53,334 nucleotides of DNA, taken from the NCBI RefSeq assembly GCF_000472865.1, contig NZ_AXAP01000059.1, forward strand, positions 1 through 53,334. Direction: 5' to 3'. The translations under genes were made by a program, and so were the position numbers. This document shows positions 44,926 to 53,054 of this stretch, piece after piece. Below the pieces are notes generated by a model. That model was given only the letters and a program-made list of their open reading frames with translations, was not told the DNA's origin and did no database searches. Origin of the DNA: Bradyrhizobium elkanii WSM2783. GTDB taxonomy: Bacteria > Pseudomonadota > Alphaproteobacteria > Rhizobiales > Xanthobacteraceae. Positions within the stretch are counted from its first letter, which is position 1; the number at the start of each line of letters is the position of its first letter.

Positions 44926-45687
44926 CTAACCCGGCAGGAAAATCGCAAACGGTTCGTCGACGGTGCGGCGCAGATGCTCGCGATAGAGCGCGTAGTTCTC
45001 GTCATCGGGCGATACCCGACCGACCGAGGGATTGGCGATGTTCTTGATCGGTACGAATGCGATGGGTGCAGCAATCGGCGTCAGCAGTGAGCCGCGGCCG
45101 GCGAGCAGTGTCGTGATGATGCCGTACATCTCGCCGGTGTTACGCGGCCTGGACACCGTGATCAGGCGATGCTGGCCGTGCCGGTTGGTGACGAGATAGA
45201 CGAAGCCGGACTGGTTCGGAACGGCGACTTCGCCGAACTGGGTGTAGGCGGCATCAGCCCGTTCACCCTCGCGAAAAATCAGCGATGAGACGGCGTCATC
45301 CCAGGCGATCTCGGTGCGATAGGCGTAGACCGCGTCCTTGTCCCCGAATGAGGGCCGGACCGTGAGATAGGTGCCCTCGATCCACTGCACCGCCCGCCGC
45401 GAATAGGCCCCCAGCCCGTCGGGCGCGACTTCGCCATTGGCCACCGGCATCGCCGGCGCCGGCTGGACCTTGCGCAAGGAGACGCCGAGTGCCTGTTCGA
45501 GCCGCACCGTGGTCTGCAGCGTGAACGGGCGGCGCCCGCCCAGCACCTTTTCCAGCGTCGACAGGCTGAGCTTGGCCTGCTCGGCCAGCGCCTGCCGCGA
45601 GATGCGCCGGCGCGCCAATTCCTCGCGGATCAGCTCCGCGATCTGCCGACTTTGTTCCTCGGAAAGCTGCTTGTCCGGCGTCGGCAT
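44926..45687 (-). CDS. XRE-type helix-turn-helix regulator
   Basis: A 253-residue protein with an N-terminal helix-turn-helix of the Cro/CI type (RRRISRQALAEQAKLSLSTL followed by EKVLGGRRPFTL, about 27-58). A ~165-residue C-terminal domain (from GAYSRRAVQWIEGTYLTVRP) follows that I do not recognise; it contains alternating strands and no enzyme motif. ATG 45687 is used; GTG 45708 is an in-frame alternative seven codons upstream. Its upstream region (45688-45873) is shared with the divergent sortase-target gene, so control of the sortase pair is the natural hypothesis, for which the sequence offers context but no mapped operator. Confidence 0.82.
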   Translation of the reverse strand: MPTPDKQLSEEQSRQIAELIREELARRRISRQALAEQAKLSLSTLEKVLGGRRPFTLQTTVRLEQALGVSLRKVQPAPAMPVANGEVAPDGLGAYSRRAVQWIEGTYLTVRPSFGDKDAVYAYRTEIAWDDAVSSLIFREGERADAAYTQFGEVAVPNQSGFVYLVTNRHGQHRLITVSRPRNTGEMYGIITTLLAGRGSLLTPIAAPIAFVPIKNIANPSVGRVSPDDENYALYREHLRRTVDEPFAIFLPG

Positions 45688-45873
45688 CGTCACCCCATGC
45701 TGATTCACGCCAACTCTACCAGACCGTACATTTCAGCACAAAACCGCACAAAGCCGCCGACGGCGCGGCGTACGGCGCCTGCCCGCGGCTGAACAATGCC
45801 GATCATTCTGCTCGCGCCTCGACGCACTTTCCCGAAGATTTTGCGTATCCAAGACGTCCCTCGGGAGAAGGAA

Positions 45874-48141
45874 ATGACGACGTGCGATTGTATCGCGACC
45901 GGCCGCCCGCGCCTGTCGCGCAGGATGCGAATAGCGCTGTTCTTTCTGGCGGAAGGCATTGCCGCGCTCATGATCGGGTTCGCGACACTCTTTGTGAACT
46001 TCGCGCCGGCATGGTCGGCAGAGATCAAGCCACCGGCAGCGTACATCAAGCCGGGCGATGCCCGTTCCGGGTCGCTGCTGCTGAAGACCGACGAGGGTTA
46101 TGACGACGCCGTCAGGCTCGGCACGGATGTCGACCTCACGGTGTCGGGCCCGACCATCCGCGCCCGCGTCACGCAAATTTTCCGCAACCCAACCAAGGAC
46201 TGGGTCGAAGCGGTCTACGTCTATCCGCTACCGACGGGCGGCGCAGTCGACACGCTGAAGATGGTGGTCGGCGATCGCATCGTGGTCGGCGACATCAAGG
46301 AGCGCCGCCAAGCGCGCGTGATCTATGAGCAGGCCAAACGGAACGGCCAGAAGGCCGCGCTGACCGAACAGGAGCGGCCGAACATCTTCACCAACTCGGT
46401 CGCCAATATCGGCCCGGGCGAGACCGTGCTGGTGCAGATCGAATATCAGGAGCCGGTGCAGCAGTCCGGCAACGAATTCTCGCTGCGCGTTCCGATGGTG
46501 GTGGCACCACGCTACAATCCCGCGCCGATCGTGCAGAGCGTCGACCTTCGCCCCGATGGCGGCGGCTGGGGTGCAACGAAGTCCGATCCCGTTCCCGATC
46601 GCGACCGCATCACGCCGACGGTGCTCGACCCGGCCAAGCATGCGCCGGTCAATCCGACCAACATCACCGTTCGCCTGCAGGCTGGCTTTCCGCTCGGCGA
46701 GGTGAAAAGCCATCATCACATCGTGAAGATCGAAGACGTCGACGATGCGACGCGGCTCATCAAGCTCGCCGAAGGGCTCGTGCCGGCGGACCGCGATTTC
46801 GAACTGACCTGGAAGCCTGCCGCCGAAAAGGCGCCATCAGTCGGCCTGTTCCGCGAGCATGTCGGCGACGCCGACTATCTGCTCGCTTTCGTCACCCCGC
46901 CTGCCGTCGTTGAGGCCGAGCAGAAGCCACGACCGCGCGAAGTGATCTTCGTGATCGACAATTCCGGCTCGATGGGCGGTACCTCGATCGTGCAGGCAAA
47001 AGCGAGCCTGATTTACGCGCTCGGACGGCTGCAGCCGAACGACCGCTTCAACGTGATCCGTTTCGACGACACCATGGACGCGCTGTTTCCATCAGCGGTG
47101 CCGGCCGACAGCGAGCACCTCGGCCGCGCCACCGCCTTCGTAAGCGCGCTGCGGGCCAATGGTGGCACGGAAATGGTGCCGGCGATGCGGGCGGCGCTGA
47201 CAGACCGTTCGGATGGTGATTCCGATCATGTCCGCCAGGTCGTGTTCCTGACCGACGGCGCTGTTGGCAACGAGCAGCAATTGTTCGAGACGATCACGGC
47301 GATGCGCGGCCGCTCGCGTATCTTCATGGTTGGCATCGGCTCGGCGCCCAACACCTATCTGATGACGCGCGCCGCCGAGCTTGGCCGCGGCGCTTTTACC
47401 CATATCGGCTCCACCGACCAGGTCGAGGAGCGCATGCGCGCGCTGTTCGCCAAGCTCGAGAATCCCGCGGTGACCAATCTTTCGGCCAAATTCTCCGAGG
47501 CGCATGCCGAGGTCACGCCGGCGATCCTTCCCGACCTCTATCGCGGCGAGCCGCTGGTGCTAGCAGCCAGGCTCGACAAGCTCGCAGGCTCGGTCGAGAT
47601 CAAGGGCCGCATCGGCGATCGCCCCTGGCTCGTGACGCTGCCACTGGCGAACGCCGCCGAAGGCAAGGGCCTGTCGAAGCTGTGGGCGCGGCGCAAGATC
47701 GACGATGCCGAGGTTGCGCGCACCACGCGGCAGGCGAGTCCTGACGATGCCAACAAGACCATCCTGGCACTGGCGCTCGAGCATCAGCTCGTGACCCGGC
47801 TCACCAGCCTGGTTGCGATCGACAAGACTCCGAGCCGGCCCGATGGCGAGCCGCTGAAAGTGAGCGAATTGCCGCTCAACCTGCCCGCCGGCTGGGATTT
47901 CGCAAAGGTCTTCGGCGATGGCCCGCAATTGCCGGTGGCACCGATCGAGCGGCGCGCGGAAGGCGATGGCCGGACGCAGCTCGCCGCCCTGAAACGCCCG
48001 GCAGTGGTGCAGGCGCCCGACACGGTCAAGCTGCCGAAGACCGCGACCGACGCCGAACTGAAGATGATCGCGGGCGCGATCCTGCTCGTGCTCAGCCTGC
48101 TCCTGTTCGCATTCATCCGGCGTCAGAACTTCGCCCACTGA
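45874..48141 (+). CDS. Sortase target protein with VIT and VWA domains, LPKTA signal
   Basis: A 755-residue cell-envelope protein. ATG 45874 has GGGAGAAGG upstream. After an N-terminal signal/anchor (about 20-48) come a VIT domain (about 80-210, with FRNPTKDWVEAVYVYPLPTG) and a von Willebrand A domain from about 356 with the MIDAS start DNSGSMGG (Asp362 to Ser366). The C-terminus has LPKTA at 720-724, followed by an acidic spacer, a hydrophobic helix (about 731-748) and Arg-Arg, which is the sortase sorting signal plan. This matches the proteobacterial sortase target family (TIGR03788, as I recall it). The class-GN sortase is the next gene at 48329. VWA-MIDAS domains bind metal and protein ligands. 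Confidence 0.95.
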   Translation: MTTCDCIATGRPRLSRRMRIALFFLAEGIAALMIGFATLFVNFAPAWSAEIKPPAAYIKPGDARSGSLLLKTDEGYDDAVRLGTDVDLTVSGPTIRARVTQIFRNPTKDWVEAVYVYPLPTGGAVDTLKMVVGDRIVVGDIKERRQARVIYEQAKRNGQKAALTEQERPNIFTNSVANIGPGETVLVQIEYQEPVQQSGNEFSLRVPMVVAPRYNPAPIVQSVDLRPDGGGWGATKSDPVPDRDRITPTVLDPAKHAPVNPTNITVRLQAGFPLGEVKSHHHIVKIEDVDDATRLIKLAEGLVPADRDFELTWKPAAEKAPSVGLFREHVGDADYLLAFVTPPAVVEAEQKPRPREVIFVIDNSGSMGGTSIVQAKASLIYALGRLQPNDRFNVIRFDDTMDALFPSAVPADSEHLGRATAFVSALRANGGTEMVPAMRAALTDRSDGDSDHVRQVVFLTDGAVGNEQQLFETITAMRGRSRIFMVGIGSAPNTYLMTRAAELGRGAFTHIGSTDQVEERMRALFAKLENPAVTNLSAKFSEAHAEVTPAILPDLYRGEPLVLAARLDKLAGSVEIKGRIGDRPWLVTLPLANAAEGKGLSKLWARRKIDDAEVARTTRQASPDDANKTILALALEHQLVTRLTSLVAIDKTPSRPDGEPLKVSELPLNLPAGWDFAKVFGDGPQLPVAPIERRAEGDGRTQLAALKRPAVVQAPDTVKLPKTATDAELKMIAGAILLVLSLLLFAFIRRQNFAH

Positions 48142-48228
48142 TGCCGAATGAACAGAGGAGGCGTCCCCACCTCCTCTTGGCGCGCGCGGCCTCCCGTCCC
48201 CCAGGGCGCGCGCGTCTCTTTCCACACG

Positions 48229-48312
48229 CGTCATTGCGAGCGCAGCGAAGCAATCCATGCCACCACTTGCGGAGAGATGGATTGCTTCGTCGCTGCGCTC
48301 CTCGCAATGACG
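48229..48312. repeat. Palindromic repeat, CGTCATTGCGAGCG type
   Basis: Begins CGTCATTGCGAGCGCAGCGA and ends CTCGCAATGACGG, with inner GCAATCCATGCC/GGATTGC pairing. It lies between the sortase target and sortase genes, and its right end is four bases from the GGAG that precedes the sortase start, so it could modulate the second gene's translation or expression. Confidence 0.88.
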
Positions 48313-48328
48313 GCGGAGTATCGGTCAA

Positions 48329-48916
48329 ATGCCGCGTTTCCTTGCCCCTCTCCTCCTCGCCCTTCTCGGCTTGATCCTGTTCGGCCAGGGCGCCTACATC
48401 CACGCCAAAGCCCTCCTCGCTCAGGTCCTGCTCGAACGCGCCTTCAGCAAAACCATCGCAACCGGGCATCCGACAAAGCCATGGTCATGGGCCGACACCT
48501 GGCCGGTCGCACGCATCGAGGTGAAGCGGCTCGATGCCAGCACCATCGTGCTCGCGGGCTCCAGCGGTCAGGCGCTCGCCTTCGGCCCGGGCCATCTCGA
48601 ACTCACACCCGACGCCGGCGAACGCGGCGTTGCCGTCTACTCCGCGCATCGCGACACCCATTTTCGCTTCCTGAAAGATGTCGTCATCGAGGACGCGATC
48701 GATATCACCCGCAGCGACGGCAAGACCTTCCGCTATCGCGCCGACAGAAGCTCCGTGGTGCGCTTCGATGCCTCCGGCATCGATCCGCTCTCGAACGGAT
48801 ACGAGCTGGTGCTCTCGACCTGTTGGCCATTCGACGCGCTGACATCGGGGCCGGAACGCTATCTCCTGCACGCGACGATGATCGAATCCGGCTCCTCGCG
48901 GATGACAACACCGTGA
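48329..48916 (+). CDS. Class GN sortase (transpeptidase)
   Basis: A 195-residue membrane-anchored cysteine transpeptidase. An N-terminal membrane segment (about 5-30) is followed by a sortase barrel with His107 (YSAHRDTHFRF), Cys165 (LSTCWPFD) and Arg177 (ERYLLHATM), the complete catalytic triad. It would recognise LPKTA on the preceding gene's product, cleave at the Thr-Ala bond and transfer the protein. In Gram-negatives the acceptor is not established. Size and motif spacing fit the Gram-negative sortase class (TIGR03784, as I recall). GGAG lies ten bases before ATG 48329. The dedicated substrate next door makes the assignment secure. Confidence 0.95.
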   Translation: MPRFLAPLLLALLGLILFGQGAYIHAKALLAQVLLERAFSKTIATGHPTKPWSWADTWPVARIEVKRLDASTIVLAGSSGQALAFGPGHLELTPDAGERGVAVYSAHRDTHFRFLKDVVIEDAIDITRSDGKTFRYRADRSSVVRFDASGIDPLSNGYELVLSTCWPFDALTSGPERYLLHATMIESGSSRMTTP

Positions 48917-49065
48917 ATATTGTCCGCGCGGTGGGATATCGCATCAAAGCGTAGCGGCATGCAGCCAAGGTGAGTTGCCACGCCGCGCAGGGCTCAATAG
49001 AAATAGCAAAAAACATGGCGCACAGTGTTCGCTGCAGCGCCACAGGAAACGACAAGGCAGAGTCC

Positions 49066-51288
49066 ATGGAAGCTCAATTCAGCCCCGCGTCTGCTCCGAC
49101 TGAGAAATGGTCGCCGTCGCGTGATGCCAGCGACGTGGTCAAGCAGATCCATGCGATGCTGCACCCGCGCAACATCGTGCTGGTCGGCGCCACCGACAAG
49201 CCCGGCAACTACGCCGAGCGGATCTGGAACAACCTGATCAAATACGGATACCGTGGCGGGCTCTATCCGGTTAACGCCAAGCGCGAGACGATCTGGGGCG
49301 TCACCTGCTACAAGGATTTTGCGAGCCTCCCCGACAAGCCAGATCATGTTCTGGTGCTTGTGCCGGCGCGCTTTGCGGTGCAGGTGATCCGCGATGCGGC
49401 TGCCGCCGGCGCGCGCTCGGCGACCATCGTCACCTCCGGCTTCAGCGAGTTGCAGGACGAAGAAAGTCAACGCCTCGCGGTGGAATTGAAGCAGGCGGTG
49501 CAGGAGACCGGGCTTGCGGTGACCGGACCTAACTGCCTCGGCAATTTGAGCGCCGGCGAAAACCTCTTCACCAATATCGACGACCGCATCGTCACGATGG
49601 AAGCCGGGCCGGTGGCGATCGCCGGCCAATCCGGCGCGATCGTGATGGCGATCCGACAGACGCTGGAGGATCGCGGCGTCGGTGTCGGCTACATGGTGAC
49701 GACCGGCAACGAGAGCGGGCTGACCACGCCCGACCTGATGACCTATTTCGCCACTGACCCGAGCATCCGCGTCATCGTGGTGTACCTGGAGGGCGTGCGT
49801 AACACGAAGGCGTTCCGCGATGCCTGCAAGGCCGCGCGTGCCGCCGGCAAGCCGGTGATCGCGCTCAAGCTCGGCGCCTCCGAGGGCGGCCGCGCCGCGG
49901 CGATGGCGCATACCGGCGCGCTCGCCGGCTCGATCGAAACCTTTGACGCGATCTCGACCCGCGAAGGCGTGATCCGCGTCCGTGGCCTCGATGAATTGAT
50001 CGAGACCACCGAATGCTTCGTGCATGCCGACCTGCCGAAGGGCAGCCGGCTCGCCGCGGTATCGCTGTCCGGCGGCAAGCGCGGGCTCCTGATCGATGCG
50101 TTCTATGCGGCCGGATTGAACTTCGCGCCGCTCAGCCCGAACGCTACCGAGCAACTCGCCAAGATGCTCGGTCCCGGCAGCATTGTCGGCAATCCGCTGG
50201 ACGCCGGCTTTGCCGCCGTGGTCGATCCCTCCGTCTACATGAAGTCGATCAAGATCATGATCGATGACCCTGATACCGACATCGTCATCATCGACGCCGA
50301 ACTGCCGAAGGCGCCGCATGAATTGCGTGAACGCAATCTTCGCATCGTCAACGAGATGGCTGCCAAGGCGGGCAAGCCCGTGATCTATATCAGCGCGATG
50401 TCGATCGGCTTCACCGAACATACCAAGGCTCTGCGCAAGACGCTGCAGAGCGTCGCCGTGCTGCAGGGGCTCGACCGCGCGGTCGGCGCAATCAAGTCGC
50501 TGATCGAATACGCGCAGCTTCGCAAGGAAGTACCTGATATCGTCTCGAGCTCGACGGCATCCGCGCGCGCGATGCTGGAGAAGGCGCTGAACGGCGCCAA
50601 CGGCACGGCTGCGCTCGACGAGGTCGCGTCGAAGAAGCTGCTCAAGGCGTACGGCATTCCGATCTCGAAGGAGGAGATCGCGCAGACGGCAACTGAAGCT
50701 GCGACGATCGCCAGGAAGATCGGCTTCCCCGTGGTCGCCAAGGTGGTCAGCCCTGATATCCTGCACAAGTCCGATATCGGCGGCGTGGTGCTGAACCTCA
50801 ACAGCGCGACCGAGGTGAAGAAGGCGTTCAACGACATCACGGCGCGGGTCAGGAAGCTGAAGAACAAGCCGAAGCTCGAGGGCATCCTGATCGCGCAGCA
50901 GGTCAAGGCCGATCTGGAACTCGTGGTCGGCGCCTCACTCGACGCCGAGATGGGCCCCGTGGTGCTGTTCGGCACCGGCGGCGTCGATATCGAACTAATG
51001 AAGGACGTCGCGCTGGCCGGCGCGCCGCTTGATGCGGAAGAGGCAAAACAGCTCATCGCGAGGACAAAAGCCGGCATCAAGCTGAAGGGCTATCGCGGCA
51101 GGCCGGCACTGCACGAAGCCTCCGCCGTGAAGGCGCTGGTCGGGCTCTCCAACCTGATCGCGGATGCCGGCAACCGCATCGCCTCGATCGATATCAATCC
51201 GTTCCTGATCAACACGAAGCTGGGCATTGCAGTGGATGCGTTGATCGTGCTGAACAACGCCGCGGCAAATAAAGCGGCGGGGCATTGA
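49066..51288 (+). CDS. ADP-forming acyl-CoA synthetase (acetate-CoA ligase family)
   Basis: A 740-residue fused enzyme that makes an acyl-CoA from acid, ATP and CoA with release of ADP. An N-terminal CoA-binding Rossmann domain (HPRNIVLVGATDKPGNYAER) is followed by the succinyl-CoA synthetase-like ligase domains with the phosphohistidine His282 in AHTGALAGS. The C-terminal ATP-grasp domain (IGFPVVAKVVSPDILHKSDI) completes the fold. The order (alpha then beta fused) is that of the ACD/Pta-type acyl-CoA synthetases and protein acetyltransferase relatives; here there is no added GNAT domain. ATG 49066 gives MEAQFSPASA; an open frame to 48970 is less likely to be used. It stands apart from the ligase genes of the catabolic run, and substrate is unknown. 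Confidence 0.92.
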   Translation: MEAQFSPASAPTEKWSPSRDASDVVKQIHAMLHPRNIVLVGATDKPGNYAERIWNNLIKYGYRGGLYPVNAKRETIWGVTCYKDFASLPDKPDHVLVLVPARFAVQVIRDAAAAGARSATIVTSGFSELQDEESQRLAVELKQAVQETGLAVTGPNCLGNLSAGENLFTNIDDRIVTMEAGPVAIAGQSGAIVMAIRQTLEDRGVGVGYMVTTGNESGLTTPDLMTYFATDPSIRVIVVYLEGVRNTKAFRDACKAARAAGKPVIALKLGASEGGRAAAMAHTGALAGSIETFDAISTREGVIRVRGLDELIETTECFVHADLPKGSRLAAVSLSGGKRGLLIDAFYAAGLNFAPLSPNATEQLAKMLGPGSIVGNPLDAGFAAVVDPSVYMKSIKIMIDDPDTDIVIIDAELPKAPHELRERNLRIVNEMAAKAGKPVIYISAMSIGFTEHTKALRKTLQSVAVLQGLDRAVGAIKSLIEYAQLRKEVPDIVSSSTASARAMLEKALNGANGTAALDEVASKKLLKAYGIPISKEEIAQTATEAATIARKIGFPVVAKVVSPDILHKSDIGGVVLNLNSATEVKKAFNDITARVRKLKNKPKLEGILIAQQVKADLELVVGASLDAEMGPVVLFGTGGVDIELMKDVALAGAPLDAEEAKQLIARTKAGIKLKGYRGRPALHEASAVKALVGLSNLIADAGNRIASIDINPFLINTKLGIAVDALIVLNNAAANKAAGH

Positions 51289-51316
51289 TCCTGCAGGCTG
51301 TGAGCGAATTCTCTGT

Positions 51317-51480
51317 CGTCATTCCGGGATGCGTGCAAAGCACGCAGGCCCGGAATCCATCGGGCCACGGGCGCAGGCGGAGAAATGGATTCCGGGTTCG
51401 CGCTTCGCGCGCCCCGGAATGACAGCGGAAAATTCGTGAAATCCGTAGGCTGGGCAAAGCGTCGCGTGCCCACCCATTGC
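51317..51480. repeat. Palindromic repeat, CGTCATTCCGGG type, with trailing half element
   Basis: Bases 51317-51424 (CGTCATTCCGGGATGCGTGC to CGCCCCGGAATGACAG) form one palindromic copy. About 25 bases later, 51448-51480 (GTAGGCTGGGCAAAGCG, then GTGCCCACCCA) is a single arm of the family that is complete at 29115-29195. They sit between the convergent synthetase and protease genes, and could mark the end of both transcripts. Confidence 0.8.
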
Positions 51481-51489
51481 GAGTGGACG

Positions 51490-52251
51490 TCAAAACCCCG
51501 CGCCCCACTGCCTTGCGGTCTGCAAGATCCAGTCGCGATACAGCGTCAGTGGCGTGACGCCGGTGATGCCGCCGCAGCCGGCGGCATTGTTCGGTCCGGT
51601 CGACCAGCTGATGACGCCGATTATCGCAGGCCCGGTCTGCTTGTCCTCGAATACCGGGCCGCCGGAATCGCCGGTGCAGGCCCCCAGCCCGTCGCGCGCG
51701 CCCTTGGCGAGCGGATCGACGAGGCGGATCTGCAGCGTGCCGGGCTGGCCGGTCGCGATCAGGCCGGCGACGCGCACCATGCCGCCGCTTTTGCCATCGC
51801 CGCGCACGGTGACGCCGATCCCTGCGATGGTGAAGCGGCTGCCGACGACAACCGGAATGTTCGGCGCACCGAGTGCCGCGGGCGCCTTGCCGGCGGCCGG
51901 CGCGGCAAGCTGCAGCAGCGCCACGTCGGCCGTGGCACGATGGGACGTCATGGCGTCCATCCTGAATGCGGGATGGATCGCGATGCTCTTGACGTCCTTC
52001 AATTGCGGCTGCCGGTCCGGGCCATATTCGACGATCTTGTAGTCCGCGCCGGGCTGCACGCAATGCGCCGCCGTCAGCACCACTTTCGGCGCGATCAGCG
52101 CGCCGGTGCAGAAGTTGCCGCGCGAGCCGACGATGGTGATGATGGAACGACCGACACCTTCGGCGGACGGCACGCCGCCGCCGACAATGGCGGAGGCCGG
52201 CATGGAGGAGAGCAGCGCGAGCGCTGCCGATATCGCGAGCAAGGCTTTCAT
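51490..52251 (-). CDS. Secreted trypsin-like serine protease (S1 family)
   Basis: A 253-residue S1-type protease with a Sec signal (MKALLAISAALALLSS, cut near PASA). The catalytic triad is in the standard places: His63 (VLTAAHC), Asp109 (TADVALLQL) and Ser196 (ACTGDSGGPV). Cysteines at 48 and 64 (FCTG, AHC) form the usual histidine-loop disulfide pair. IVGGG at residues 22-26 suggests a zymogen-like N-terminus formed by signal removal. It is expected in the periplasm or outside the cell. Ribosome site is weak; a longer frame exists to 52740 but no better start is convincing. Substrate unknown. Confidence 0.9.
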   Translation of the reverse strand: MKALLAISAALALLSSMPASAIVGGGVPSAEGVGRSIITIVGSRGNFCTGALIAPKVVLTAAHCVQPGADYKIVEYGPDRQPQLKDVKSIAIHPAFRMDAMTSHRATADVALLQLAAPAAGKAPAALGAPNIPVVVGSRFTIAGIGVTVRGDGKSGGMVRVAGLIATGQPGTLQIRLVDPLAKGARDGLGACTGDSGGPVFEDKQTGPAIIGVISWSTGPNNAAGCGGITGVTPLTLYRDWILQTARQWGAGF

Positions 52252-52366
52252 GGGCACAGCAATAGCTTGCGCCGCGCGCATCGCCAAGCCGGCGGATTCA
52301 GGCTGGCTCCGCAAATCGATCCGTGTTAGCGGCTCGGTCAACACACATAACGACAGGCAGCAGGAA

Positions 52367-52999
52367 ATGATCGAGGCAGTGATCTGGGATTTCGGCGGCG
52401 TCTTGACCACCTCGCCGTTCGAGGCATTCACCCGGTTCGAGACCGAACGCGGCCTGCCCGCCGACATCGTCCGCCGCACCAACGCCGCCAACCACCTCGA
52501 AAACGCCTGGGCGAAATTCGAGCGCGCCGAGATCGATATCGAAACCTTCGATATGCTGTTCGCCGCCGAATCGCTGGCGCTCGGCGCCGAGGTGCGCGGC
52601 AGGGACGTGCTGCCGCTGCTGCAGGGCGACCTACGCCCTGAAATGGTAGAAGCGCTGAAGCGCATCAATGCCAAATTCAAGACCGGCTGCATCACCAACA
52701 ATCTGCCGGCGAACGCAATCGGAAGCAGAAGCGGCCGCACACTCTATGTCGCCGAGGTGATGGCGCTGTTCGATCACGTGATCGAATCCGCCAAGATCGG
52801 CCTGCGCAAGCCCGATCCGCGCATCTACAAGCTGATGGTAGAAACGCTGAAGGTCGATCCAAGCAATTGCGTCTATCTCGACGATCTCGGCGTCAACCTG
52901 AAGCCCGCGCGCGAAATGGGCATGACCACAATCAAGGTGGTCAGCGCGGACCAGGCGATTTCCGAGCTTGAGGCGGCAACCGGGCTGGTATTGCGCTAG
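52367..52999 (+). CDS. HAD superfamily hydrolase-like protein
   Basis: A 210-residue HAD-fold protein. Motif I is WDFGGVLTTSPF with Asp8 in place, but the usual second Asp is Gly10, as in ACAD10/11-like and some epoxide-hydrolase-linked HAD domains. Motif II is the CITNN segment (GCITNNLPANAIGS), motif III the lysine of IGLRKPDPRIYKL and motif IV YLDDLGVNLKPA. The second-Asp substitution often goes with loss of phosphatase activity, so a phosphate-ester substrate should not be assumed. It is divergent from the protease gene and precedes the right-edge IS. CAGGAA precedes ATG 52367. Confidence 0.85.
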   Translation: MIEAVIWDFGGVLTTSPFEAFTRFETERGLPADIVRRTNAANHLENAWAKFERAEIDIETFDMLFAAESLALGAEVRGRDVLPLLQGDLRPEMVEALKRINAKFKTGCITNNLPANAIGSRSGRTLYVAEVMALFDHVIESAKIGLRKPDPRIYKLMVETLKVDPSNCVYLDDLGVNLKPAREMGMTTIKVVSADQAISELEAATGLVLR

Positions 53000-53004
53000 G
53001 CACG

Positions 53005-53040
53005 GACTTCTCCCTCTCCCCGCCCCGTTCTTACGCAGGG
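53005..53040. repeat. Half of a CTCCCTCTCCCC-type palindromic repeat, cut by IS
   Basis: The text CTTCTCCCTCTCCCCGCCCC followed by GTTCTTACG resembles the left half of a hairpin whose complementary GGGGAGAGGG half is missing. What follows instead (near 53035, CAGGGCTGTCCGGGGAAAA) leads into the IS4-like element. The element therefore seems to have inserted into this repeat. Confidence 0.5.
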
Positions 53041-53054
53041 CTGTCCGGGGAAAA

